This document shows positions 1 through 9,449 of a stretch of 64,000 nucleotides of DNA, piece after piece. The DNA is from Loxodes magnus. Lineage: Eukaryota; Ciliophora; Karyorelictea; Loxodida; Loxodidae. A program made the position numbers and the translations under genes. Position 1 is the stretch's first letter; every line of letters begins with the position of its first letter. The stretch lies in the NCBI GenBank assembly GCA_946699065.1, contig CAMPDV010000445.1, positions 186,001-250,000 of the forward strand. Direction: 5' to 3'. The notes below the pieces were generated by a model. That model did not search any database. It was not told the DNA's origin and saw nothing but the letters and a program-made list of their open reading frames with translations.

Positions 1-320
1 AGATAGAAGTTCAGTTTTAAGTAGTATGTTTTGAGAAGTAATAAGTATTTATAAAAGTGAAGAAGTAAAGTAAGAAAAGAAGATAGAATTTCAGTTTTAA
101 GTAGTATGTTTTGAGAAGTAATAAGTATTTAGAAGAGTGAAGAAGTAAAGTAAGAAAAGAAGATAGAATTTCAGTTTCAAAGAGTATGTTTTGAGAAGTA
201 ATAAGTATTTAGAAGGATGAAGAAGTAAAGTAAGAAAAGAAAATAGAATTTCAGTTTCAAAGAGTATGTTTTTAGAAGTAATAATTATTTAGAAGAGTGA
301 AGAAGTAAAGTAAGAAAAGA

Positions 321-560
321 AGATAGAAGTTCAGTTTCAAAGAGTAAGTTTTGAGAAGTTATAAGTATTTAGAAAAGTGAAGAAGTAAAGTAAGAAAAGA
401 AGATAGAATTTCAGTTTCAAAGAGTATTTTTTTAGAAGTAATAAGTATTTAGAAAAGTGAAGAAGTAAAGTAAAAAAAGAAGATAGAAGTTCAGTTTTAA
501 GGAGTATGCTTTGAGAAGTAATAAGTATTTAGAAGAGTGAAGAAGTAAAGTAAGAAAAGA
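321..560. repeat. Subfamily I higher-order repeat, copy at 321 (repeated at 1361)
   Basis: Three monomers share rare markers with 1361-1600, exactly 1040 bases (13 monomers) away: 'gtaagttttgagaagttata', then 'gtatttttttagaagt', then 'taaaaaaagaagatagaagt'. One difference seen is 'ggagtatgct' (near 501) against 'agagtatgct' (near 1541). Confidence 0.8.
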
Positions 561-1040
561 AGATAGAATTTCAGTTTCAAAGAGTATGTTTTGAGAAGTA
601 ATAAGTATTTATAAAAGTGAAGAAGTAAAGTAAGAAAAGAAGATAGAATTTCAGTTTTAAGAAGTATTTTTTTAGAAGTAATAAGTATTTAGAAGAGTGA
701 AGAAGTAAAGTAAGAAAAGAAGATAGAATTTCAGTTTCAAAGAGTATGTTTTGAGAAGTAATAAGTATTTAGAAAAGTGAAGAAGTAAAGTAAGAAAAGA
801 AAATAGAAGTTCAGTTTTAAGTAGTATGTTTTGAGAAGTAATAAGTATTTAGAAGAGTGAAGAAGTAAAGTAAGAAAAAAAGATAGAAGTTCAGTTTTAA
901 GTAGTATGCTTTGAGAAGTCATAAGTATTTAGAAAAGTGAAGAAGTAAAGTAAGAAAAGAAAATAGAAGTTCAGTTTCAAAGAGTATGTTTTGAGAAGTT
1001 ATAAGTATTTATAAAAGTGAAGAAGTAACGTAAGAAAAAA

Positions 1041-1280
1041 AAATAGAAGTTCAGTTTCAAAGAGTATGTTTTGAGAAGTTATAAGTATTTATAAAAGTGA
1101 AGAAGTAAAGTAAGAAAAGAAAATAGAATTTCAGTTTCAAAGAGTATGTTTTGAGAAGTAATAAGTATTTAGAAGAGTGAAGAAGTAAAGTAAGAAAAGA
1201 AAATAGAAGTTCAGTTTCAAAGAGTATGTTTTGAGAAGTAATAATTATTTAGAAAAGTGAAGAAGTAAAGTAAGAAAAGA
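1041..1280. repeat. Subfamily I higher-order repeat, copy at 1041 (repeated at 2481)
   Basis: Markers in order: 'aaaatagaagt' with 'aagttataag' and 'ataaaagtg'; then 'aaatagaatttcag' with 'agaagagtg'; then 'aaatagaagt'. The same order occurs at 2481-2720, an offset of 1440 bases (18 monomers). The preceding monomer end 'aacgtaagaaaaaa' also matches. The copies diverge in the third monomer ('aataattattt' near 1241). Confidence 0.8.
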
Positions 1281-1360
1281 AGATAGAAGTTCAGTTTTAA
1301 GTAGTATGTTTTGAGAAGTAATAAGTATTAAGAAAAGTGAAGAAGTAAAGTAAGAAAAGA

Positions 1361-1600
1361 AGATAGAAGTTCAGTTTCAAAGAGTAAGTTTTGAGAAGTT
1401 ATAAGTATTTAGAAAAGTGAAGAAGTAAAGTAAGAAAAGAAGATAGAATTTCAGTTTCAAAGAGTATTTTTTTAGAAGTAATAAGTATTTAGAAAAGTGA
1501 AGAAGTAAAGTAAAAAAAGAAGATAGAAGTTCAGTTTTAAAGAGTATGCTTTGAGAAGTAATAAGTATTTAGAAAAGTGAAGAAGTAAAGTAAGAAAAGA
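1361..1600. repeat. Subfamily I higher-order repeat, copy of 321-560
   Basis: Second copy of the three-monomer marker string described at 321, displaced by 13 monomers. It leads directly into the run of identical monomers beginning at 1601. Confidence 0.8.
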
Positions 1601-1840
1601 AGATAGAATTTCAGTTTTAAAGAGTATGCTTTGAGAAGTAATAAGTATTTAGAAAAGTGAAGAAGTAAAGTAAGAAAAGAAGATAGAATTTCAGTTTTAA
1701 AGAGTATGCTTTGAGAAGTAATAAGTATTTAGAAAAGTGAAGAAGTAAAGTAAGAAAAGAAGATAGAATTTCAGTTTTAAAGAGTATGCTTTGAGAAGTA
1801 ATAAGTATTTAGAAAAGTGAAGAAGTAAAGTAAGAAAAGA
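1601..1840. repeat. Three identical adjacent monomers inside subfamily I
   Basis: Monomers starting at 1601, 1681 and 1761 read identically, and the one at 1521 differs only by 'agaagt' against 'agaatt'. They carry the subfamily II consensus ('tttaaagagtatgct', 'agaaaagtg', 'taaagtaag') within an otherwise diverse block. A recent local expansion by unequal exchange or replication slippage is the simplest reading. Confidence 0.85.
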
Positions 1841-2160
1841 AGATAGAATTTCAGTTTTAAAGAGTATGTTTTGAGAAGTAATAAGTATTTATAAAAGTGA
1901 AGAAGTAAAGTAAGAAAAGAAGATAGAATTTCAGTTTTAAGTAGTATGCTTTGAGAAGTCATAAGTATTTAGAAAAGTGAAGAAGTAAAGTAAGAAAAGA
2001 AGATAGAATTTCAGTTTCAAAGAGTATGTTTTGAGAAGTAATAAGTATTTAGAAAAGTGAAGAAGTAAAGTAAGAAAAGAAGATAGAATTTCAGTTTTAA
2101 GTAGTATGTTTTTAGAAGTAATAAGTATTTATAAAAGTGAAGAAGTAAAGTAAGAAAAGA

Positions 2161-2420
2161 AGATAGAATTTCAGTTTCAAAGAGTATGTTTTGAGAAGTT
2201 ATAAGTATTTAGAAAAGTGAAGAAGTAAAGTAAGAAAAGAAGATAGAATTTCAGTTTTAAGTAGTATGCTTTGAGAAGTCATAAGTATTTATAAAAGTGA
2301 AGAAGTTACGTAAGAAAAGAAAATAGAAGTTCAGTTTCAAAGAGTATGTTTTGAGAAGTAATAAGTATTTATAAAAGTGAAGAAGTAACGTAAGAAAAAA
2401 AGATAGAAGTTCAGTTTTAA
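2161..2420. repeat. Subfamily I higher-order repeat, copy at 2161 (repeated at 4481)
   Basis: Marker order 'aagttataag', then 'gtagtatgct' with 'aagtcataag', 'ataaaagtg' and 'gaagttacgtaag', then 'aaatagaagt' with 'aacgtaagaaaaaa'. It recurs at 4481-4740, offset 2320 bases (29 monomers). The copy at 4481 differs by 'gtgaagtgag' for 'gtaaagtaag' in its first monomer. Weaker similarity at the same offset extends left towards 1861/4181. Confidence 0.8.
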
Positions 2421-2480
2421 GTAGTATGTTTTGAGAAGTAATAAGTATTTATAAAAGTCAAGAAGTAACGTAAGAAAAAA

Positions 2481-2720
2481 AAATAGAAGTTCAGTTTCAA
2501 AGAGTATGTTTTGAGAAGTTATAAGTATTTATAAAAGTGAAGAAGTAAAGTAAGAAAAGAAAATAGAATTTCAGTTTCAAAGAGTATGTTTTGAGAAGTA
2601 ATAAGTATTTAGAAGAGTGAAGAAGTAAAGTAAGAAAAGAAAATAGAAGTTCAGTTTCAAAGAGTATGTTTTGAGAAGTAATAAGTATTTAGAAGAGTGA
2701 AGAAGTAAAGTAAGAAAAGA
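2481..2720. repeat. Subfamily I higher-order repeat, copy of 1041-1280
   Basis: Second copy of the three-monomer string at 1041, offset 18 monomers. Confidence 0.8.
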
Positions 2721-3600
2721 AGATAGAAGTTCAGTTTTAAGGAGTAAGTTCTAAGAAGTAATAAGTATTTAGAAAAGTGAAGAAGTAAAGTAAGAAAAGA
2801 AGATAGAATTTCAGTTTCAAAGAGTATGTTTTGAGAAGTAATAAGTATTTAGAAAAGTGAAGAAGTAAAGTAAGAAAAGAAGATAGAATTTCAGTTTTAA
2901 GTAGTATGTTTTTAGAAGTTATAAGTATTTAGAAAAGTGAAGAAGTAAAGTAAGAAAAGAAGATAGAATTTCAGTTTTAAGTAGTATGCTTTGAGAAGTA
3001 ATAAGTATTTATAAAAGTGAAGAAGTTACGTAAGAAAAGAAAATAGAATTTCAGTTTCAAAGAGTATGCTTTGAGAAGTAATAAGTATTTATAAAAGTGA
3101 AGAAGTTACGTAAGAAAAGAAAATAGAATTTCAGTTTCAAAGAGTATGCTTTGAGAAGTAATGAGTATTTAGAAAAGTGAAGAAGTAACGTAAGAAAAAA
3201 AGATAGAAGTTCAGTTTTAAGTAGTATGTTTTGAGAAGTAATAAGTATTTAGAAGAATGAAGAAGTAAAGTAAGAAAAGAAAATAGAAGTTCAGTTTCAA
3301 AGAGTAAGTTTTGAGAAGTTATAAGTATTTAGAAAAGTGAAGAAGTAAAGTAAGAAAAGAAGATAGAATTTCAGTTTTAAGTAGTATGTTTTTAGAAGTA
3401 ATAAGTATTTAGAAAAGTGAAGAAGTAAAGTAAGAAAAGAAGATAGAATTTCAGTTTTAAGTAGTATGTTTTTAGAAGTAATAAGTATTTAGAAAAGTGA
3501 AGAAGTAAAGTAAGAAAAAAAAATAGAAGTTCAGTTTTAAGTAGTATGCTTTGAGAAGTAATAAGTATTTATAAAAGTGAAGAAGTAACGTAAGAAAAGA

Positions 3601-3940
3601 AGATAGAATTTCAGTTTTAAGTAGTATGCTTCTTGAAGTAATAAGTATTTAGAAGAGTGAAGAAGTAAAGTAAGAAAAGAAGATAGAATTTCAGTTTTAA
3701 GTAGTATGTTTTGAGAAGTAATAAGTATTTATAAAAGTGAAGAAGTAAAGTAATAAAAGAAGATAGAATTTCAGTTTTAAGGAGTATGCTTTGAGAAGTA
3801 ATGAGTATTTAGAAAAGTGAAGAAGTAACGTAAGAAAAAAAGATAGAAGTTCAGTTTTAAGTAGTATGTTTTGAGAAGTTATAAGTATTTAGAAAAGTGA
3901 AGAAGTAAAGTAAGAAAAGAAGATAGAATTTCAGTTTCAA
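3601..3940. repeat. Subfamily I higher-order repeat, copy at 3601 (repeated at 4721)
   Basis: The rare marker 'gtatgcttcttgaagt', then 'taataaaagaag', then 'ggagtatgct' with 'aatgagt' and 'aacgtaag', then 'gtagtatgtt' with 'aagttataag', recur in order at 4721-5060. The offset is 1120 bases (14 monomers). Confidence 0.8.
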
Positions 3941-4480
3941 AGAGTATGTTTTGAGAAGTAATGAGTATTTAGAAAAGTGAAGAAGTAACGTAAGAAAAAA
4001 AGATAGAATTTCAGTTTTAAGAAGTATTTTTTTAGAAGTAATAAGTATTTAGAAGAGTGAAGAAGTAAAGTAAGAAAAGAAGATAGAATTTCAGTTTCAA
4101 AGAGTATGTTTTGAGAAGTAATAAGTATTCATAAAAGTGAAGAAGTAAAGTAAGAAAAGAAGATAGAAGTTCAGTTTTAAGTAGTATGTTTTGAGAAGTA
4201 ATAAGTATTTATAAAAGTGAAGAAGTAAAGTAAGAAAAGAAGATAGAATTTCAGTTTTAAGTAGTATGCTTTGAGAAGTCATAAGTATTTAGAAAAGTGA
4301 AGAAGTAAAGTAAGAAAAGAAGATAGAAGTTCAGTTTTAAGGAGTAAGTTTTGAGAAGTTATAAGTATTTAGAAAAGTGAAGAAGTAAAGTAAGAAAAGA
4401 AAATAGAATTTCAGTTTCAAAGAGTATGTTTTTAGAAGTAATAAGTATTTATAAAAGTGAAGAAGTAAAGTAAGAAAAGA

Positions 4481-4740
4481 AGATAGAATTTCAGTTTCAA
4501 AGAGTATGTTTTGAGAAGTTATAAGTATTTAGAAAAGTGAAGAAGTGAAGTGAGAAAAGAAGATAGAATTTCAGTTTTAAGTAGTATGCTTTGAGAAGTC
4601 ATAAGTATTTATAAAAGTGAAGAAGTTACGTAAGAAAAGAAAATAGAAGTTCAGTTTCAAAGAGTATGTTTTGAGAAGTAATAAGTATTTATAAAAGTGA
4701 AGAAGTAACGTAAGAAAAAAAGATAGAAGTTCAGTTTTAA
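4481..4740. repeat. Subfamily I higher-order repeat, copy of 2161-2420
   Basis: Second copy of the string at 2161. It contains the palindrome ttacgtaa (4626-4633), as does the first copy at 2306-2313. Confidence 0.8.
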
Positions 4741-5060
4741 GTAGTATGCTTCTTGAAGTAATAAGTATTTAGAAGAGTGAAGAAGTAAAGTAAGAAAAGA
4801 AGATAGAATTTCAGTTTTAAGTAGTATGTTTTTAGAAGTAATAAGTATTTATAAAAGTGAAGAAGTAAAGTAATAAAAGAAGATAGAATTTCAGTTTTAA
4901 GGAGTATGCTTTGAGAAGTAATGAGTATTTAGAAAAGTGAAGAAGTAACGTAAGAAAAAAAGATAGAAGTTCAGTTTTAAGTAGTATGTTTTGAGAAGTT
5001 ATAAGTATTTAGAAAAGTGAAGAAGTAAAGTAAGAAAAGAAGATAGAATTTCAGTTTCAA
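4721..5060. repeat. Subfamily I higher-order repeat, copy of 3601-3940
   Basis: Second copy of the string at 3601, offset 14 monomers. It ends about 220 bases before the subfamily boundary at 5280/5281. Confidence 0.8.
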
Positions 5061-5280
5061 AGAGTATGTTTTGAGAAGTAATAAGTATTTAGAAGGATGA
5101 AGAAGTAAAGTAAGAAAAGAAAATAGAATTTCAGTTTCAAAGAGTATGTTTTGAGAAGTAATAAGTATTTAGAAAAGTGAAGAAGTAAAGTAAGAAAAGA
5201 AAATAGAATTTCAGTTTCAAGTAGTATGTTTTTAGAAGTAATAAGTGATTATAAAAGTGAAGAAATAACGTAAGAAAAAA

Positions 5281-5361
5281 AGATAGAATTTCAGTTTTAA
5301 AGAGTATGCTTGTAGATGAAAGTTAGCCTATAGAAAAGTGAAGAAGTGAAGTAAGAAAAGA
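5281..5361. repeat. First B-type monomer (81 bp)
   Basis: This is the leftmost copy of the B monomer. Positions 1-30 and the last 30 or so bases match ordinary A monomers ('agatagaatttcagttttaa' at the start; 'agaaaagtgaagaagtgaag' later). Between them the A segment 'ttgagaagtaataagtattt' is replaced by one with core gtagatgaaagttagcc, one base longer. The replaced part has only scattered similarity to A. It is also the only place in the monomer family with the dinucleotide 'cc'. Because 81 is divisible by 3, a B monomer does not shift reading frame, whereas an A monomer does. Confidence 0.95.
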
Positions 5362-5841
5362 AGATAGAATTTCAGTTTTAAAGAGTATGCTTTGAGAAGT
5401 AATAAGTATTTAGAAAAGTGAAGAAGTAAAGTAAGAAAAGAAGATAGAATTTCAGTTTTAAGGAGTATGCTTTGAGAAGTAATAAGTATTTAGAAAAGTG
5501 AAGAAGTGAAGTGAGAAAAGAAGATAGAATTTCAGTTTTAAAGAGTATGCTTTGAGAAGTAATAAGTATTATGAAAAGTGAAGAAGTAAAGTGAGAAAAG
5601 AAGATAGAATTTCAGTTTTAAAGAGTATGCTTTGAGAAGTAATAAGCATTTAGAAAAGTGAAGAAGTGAAGTGAGAAAAGAAGATAGAATTTCAGTTTTA
5701 AAGAGTATGCTTTGAGAAGTAATAAGTATTTAGAAAAGTGAAGAAGTGAAGTGAGAAAAGAAGATAGAATTTCAGTTTTAAAGAGTATGCTATGAGAAGT
5801 AATAAGTATTTAGAAAAGTGAAGAAGTGAAGTGAGAAAAGA

Positions 5842-5926
5842 AGATAGAATTTCAGTTTTAAGGAGTATGCTTTGAGAAGTAATAAGTATTTAGAAAAGTG
5901 AAGAAGTGAAGTAAGAAAAGAAAAGA
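5842..5926. repeat. 85-bp monomer with 5-bp insertion
   Basis: The end of this unit reads 'gtaagaaaagaaaagaagat', with an extra 'aaaag' relative to 'gtaagaaaagaagat'. It is a simple slippage duplication in the A/G-rich tail. The next unit (5927) is a B monomer. I saw this size nowhere else in the window. Confidence 0.85.
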
Positions 5927-6328
5927 AGATAGAATTTCAGTTTTAAAGAGTATGCTTGTAGATGAAAGTTAGCCTATGGAAAAGTGAAGAAGTGAAGTGA
6001 GAAAAGAAGATAGAATTTCAGTTTTAAAGAGTATGCTTTGAGAAGTAATAAGTATTTAGAAAAGTGAAGAAGTAAAGTAAGAAAAGAAGATAGAATTTCA
6101 GTTTTAAAGAGTATGCTTTGAGAAGTAATAAGTATTATGAAAAGTGAAGAAGTGAAGTAAGAAAAGAAGATAGAATTTCAGTTTTAAAGAGTATGCTTTG
6201 AGAAGTAATAAGTATTATGAAAAGTGAAGAAGTGAAGTAAGAAAAGAAGATAGAATTTCAGTTTTAAAGAGTATGCTTGTAGATGAAAGTTAGCCTATAG
6301 AAAAGTGAAGAAGTAAAGTAAGAAAAGA

Positions 6329-6408
6329 AAATAGAATTTCAGTTTCAAAGAGTATGTTTTGAGAAGTAATAAGTATTTAGAAGAGTGAAGAAGTAAAGTA
6401 AGAAAAGA
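6329..6408. repeat. Subfamily I-type monomer embedded in subfamily II
   Basis: This monomer, directly after the B unit at 6248, begins 'aaatagaattt'-like and has 'cagtttcaaagagtatgttt' and 'agaagagtg', all hallmarks of 1-5280 and absent from neighbouring units. A related unit lies at 6890-6967, also directly after a B monomer. Confidence 0.8.
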
Positions 6409-6889
6409 AGATAGAATTTCAGTTTTAAAGAGTATGCTTTGAGAAGTAATAAGCATTTAGAAAAGTGAAGAAGTAAAGTGAGAAAAGAAGATAGAATTTC
6501 AGTTTTAAAGAGTATGCTTTGAGAAGTAATAAGTATTTAGAAAAGTGAAGAAGTGAAGTGAGAAAAGAAGATAGAATTTCAGTTTTAAAGAGTATGCTTT
6601 GAGAAGTAATAAGTATTTAGAAAAGTGAAGAAGTAAAGTAAGAAAAGAAGATAGAATTTCAGTTTTAAAGAGTATGCTTTGAGAAGTAATAAGTATTTAG
6701 AAAAGTGAAGAAGTGAAGTGAGAAAAGAAGATAGAATTTCAGTTTTAAAGAGTATGCTTTGAGAAGTAATAAGTATTATGAAAAGTGAAGAAGTGAAGTA
6801 AGAAAAGAAGATAGAATTTCAGTTTTAAAGAGTATGCTTGTAGATGAAAGTTAGCCTATAGAAAAGTGAAGAAGTAAAGTAAGAAAAGA

Positions 6890-6967
6890 AAATAGAATTT
6901 CAGTTTAAGAGTATGTTTTGAGAAGTAATAAGTATTTAGAAGAGTGAAGAAGTAAAGTAAGAAAAGA
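6890..6967. repeat. 78-bp subfamily I-type monomer in subfamily II
   Basis: Same type as the unit at 6329 ('gtatgttttgag', 'agaagagtg') but with 'cagtttaagagtatg', a 2-base loss against 'cagtttcaaagagtatg'. Again it directly follows a B monomer, so the B plus subfamily-I pair was probably copied together. Confidence 0.8.
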
Positions 6968-7688
6968 AGATAGAATTTCAGTTTTAAAGAGTATGCTTTG
7001 AGAAGTAATAAGTATTATGAAAAGTGAAGAAGTGAAGTAAGAAAAGAAGATAGAATTTCAGTTTTAAAGAGTATGCTTGTAGATGAAAGTTAGCCTATAG
7101 AAAAGTGAAGAAGTAAAGTAAGAAAAGAAGATAGAATTTCAGTTTTTAAGAGTATGCTATGAGAAGTAATAAGTATTTAGAAAAGTGAAGAAGTGAAGTG
7201 AGAAAAGAAGATAGAATTTCAGTTTTAAGGAGTATGCTTTGAGAAGTAATAAGTATTTAGAAAAGTGAAGAAGTGAAGTGAGAAAAGAAGATAGAATTTC
7301 AGTTTTAAGGAGTATGCTTTGAGAAGTAATAAGTATTTAGAAAAGTGAAGAAGTAAAGTAAGAAAAGAAGATAGAATTTCAGTTTTAAGGAGTATGCTTT
7401 GAGAAGTAATAAGTATTAAGAAAAGTGAAGAAGTGAAGTGAGAAAAGAAGATAGAATTTCAGTTTTAAGGAGTATGCTTTGAGAAGTAATAAGTATTATG
7501 AAAAGTGAAGAAGTAAAGTGAGAAAAGAAGATAGAATTTCAGTTTTAAAGAGTATGCTTTGAGAAGTAATAAGTATTTAGAAAAGTGAAGAAGTAAAGTG
7601 AGAAAAGAAGATAGAATTTCAGTTTTAAAGAGTATGCTTTGAGAAGTAATAAGCATTTAGAAAAGTGAAGAAGTGAAGTGAGAAAAGA

Positions 7689-7770
7689 AGATAGAATTTC
7701 AGTTTTAATTAGAGTATGCTTTGAGAAGTAATAAGTATTTAGAAAAGTGAAGAAGTGAAGTAAGAAAAGA
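7689..7770. repeat. 82-bp monomer
   Basis: It reads 'ttttaattagagtatgct', two bases longer than the usual 'ttttaattagtatgct' or 'ttttaaagagtatgct'. It is followed by a 79-base unit (7771-7849, 'aaaagtgagaagt') and then by the aberrant B monomer at 7850 ('gatgaagttaagcc'). Confidence 0.8.
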
Positions 7771-9449
7771 AGATAGAATTTCAGTTTTAAGGAGTATGCT
7801 TTGAGAAGTAATAAGTATTTAGAAAAGTGAGAAGTAAAGTAAGAAAAGAAGATAGAATTTCAGTTTTAAAGAGTATGCTTGTAGATGAAGTTAAGCCTAT
7901 GGAAAAGTGAAGAAGTAAAGTGAGAAAAGAAGATAGAATTTCAGTTTTAAAGAGTATGCTTTGAGAAGTAATAAGTATTTAGAAAAGTGAAGAAGTAAAG
8001 TAAGAAAAGAAGATAGAATTTCAGTTTTAAAGAGTATGCTTTGAGAAGTAATAAGTATTATGAAAAGTGAAGAAGTAAAGTAAGAAAAGAAGATAGAATT
8101 TCAGTTTTAAAGAGTATGCTTTGAGAAGTAATAAGTATTTAGAAAAGTGAAGAAGTGAAGTAAGAAAAGAAGATAGAATTTCAGTTTTAAAGAGTATGCT
8201 TTGAGAAGTAATAAGTATTTAGAAAAGTGAAGAAGTGAAGTAAGAAAAGAAGATAGAATTTCAGTTTTAAAGAGTATGCTTTGAGAAGTAATAAGTATTT
8301 AGAAAAGTGAAGAAGTGAAGTGAGAAAAGAAGATAGAATTTCAGTTTTAAGGAGTATGCTTTGAGAAGTAATAAGTATTTAGAAAAGTGAAGAAGTAAAG
8401 TGAGAAAAGAAGATAGAATTTCAGTTTTAAGGAGTATGCTTTGAGAAGTAATAAGTATTTAGAAAAGTGAAGAAGTGAAGTGAGAAAAGAAGATAGAATT
8501 TCAGTTTTAAAGAGTATGCTTTGAGAAGTAATAAGTATTATGAAAAGTGAAGAAGTAAAGTGAGAAAAGAAGATAGAATTTCAGTTTTAAAGAGTATGCT
8601 TTGAGAAGTAATAAGCATTTAGAAAAGTGAAGAAGTGAAGTGAGAAAAGAAGATAGAATTTCAGTTTTAAAGAGTATGCTTTGAGAAGTAATAAGTATTT
8701 AGAAAAGTGAAGAAGTAAAGTAAGAAAAGAAGATAGAATTTCAGTTTTAAAGAGTATGCTTTGAGAAGTAATAAGCATTTAGAAAAGTGAAGAAGTAAAG
8801 TAAGAAAAGAAGATAGAATTTCAGTTTTAAAGAGTATGCTTTGAGAAGTAATAAGTATTATGAAAAGTGAAGAAGTGAAGTAAGAAAAGAAGATAGAATT
8901 TCAGTTTTAAAGAGTATGCTTGTAGATGAAAGTTAGCCTATAGAAAAGTGAAGAAGTAAAGTAAGAAAAGAAGATAGAATTTCAGTTTTAAAGAGTATGC
9001 TTTGAGAAGTAATAAGCATTTAGAAAAGTGAAGAAGTGAAGTAAGAAAAGAAGATAGAATTTCAGTTTTAAAGAGTATGCTTTGAGAAGTAATAAGTATT
9101 ATGAAAAGTGAAGAAGTGAAGTAAGAAAAGAAGATAGAATTTCAGTTTTAAAGAGTATGCTTGTAGATGAAAGTTAGCCTATAGAAAAGTGAAGAAGTAA
9201 AGTAAGAGAAGATAGAATTTCAGTTTTTAAGAGTATGCTATGAGAAGTAATAAGTATTTAGAAAAGTGAAGAAGTGAAGTGAGAAAAGAAGATAGAATTT
9301 CAGTTTTCAAGAGTATGCTTTGAGAAGTAATAAGCATTTAGAAAAGTGAAGAAGTAAAGTGAGAAAAGAAGATAGAATTTCAGTTTTAAAGAGTATGCTT
9401 TGAGAAGTAATAAGTATTTAGAAAAGTGAAGAAGTGAAGTGAGAAAAGA

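Larger units (their letters stand above)
1..5280. repeat. Subfamily I block: diverse 80-bp monomers, no B type
   Basis: Sixty-six monomers in perfect 80-base register (starts at 1, 81, 161 and so on to 5201), with no indel. They are more varied than the rest of the window. Typical differences from the later consensus are 'agatagaagt' for 'agatagaatt', 'tttcaaagagtatgtt' or 'gtagtatgtt' for 'tttaaagagtatgct', 'ataaaagtg' or 'agaagagtg' for 'agaaaagtg', 'aagtcataag' or 'aagttataag' for 'aagtaataag', and 'taacgtaag' for 'taaagtaag'. No B monomer is present. It contains its own higher-order repeats (entries at 321, 1041, 2161 and 3601). The lack of indels beside higher substitution diversity suggests a separately homogenised or older block; that is inference. 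Confidence 0.9.

Noticed and set aside
5281..5361. B monomer as a mobile element or insertion
   Set aside because: The unit is only one base longer than A and there is no target duplication, terminal repeat or coding content. It is a substituted central segment, not an insertion.
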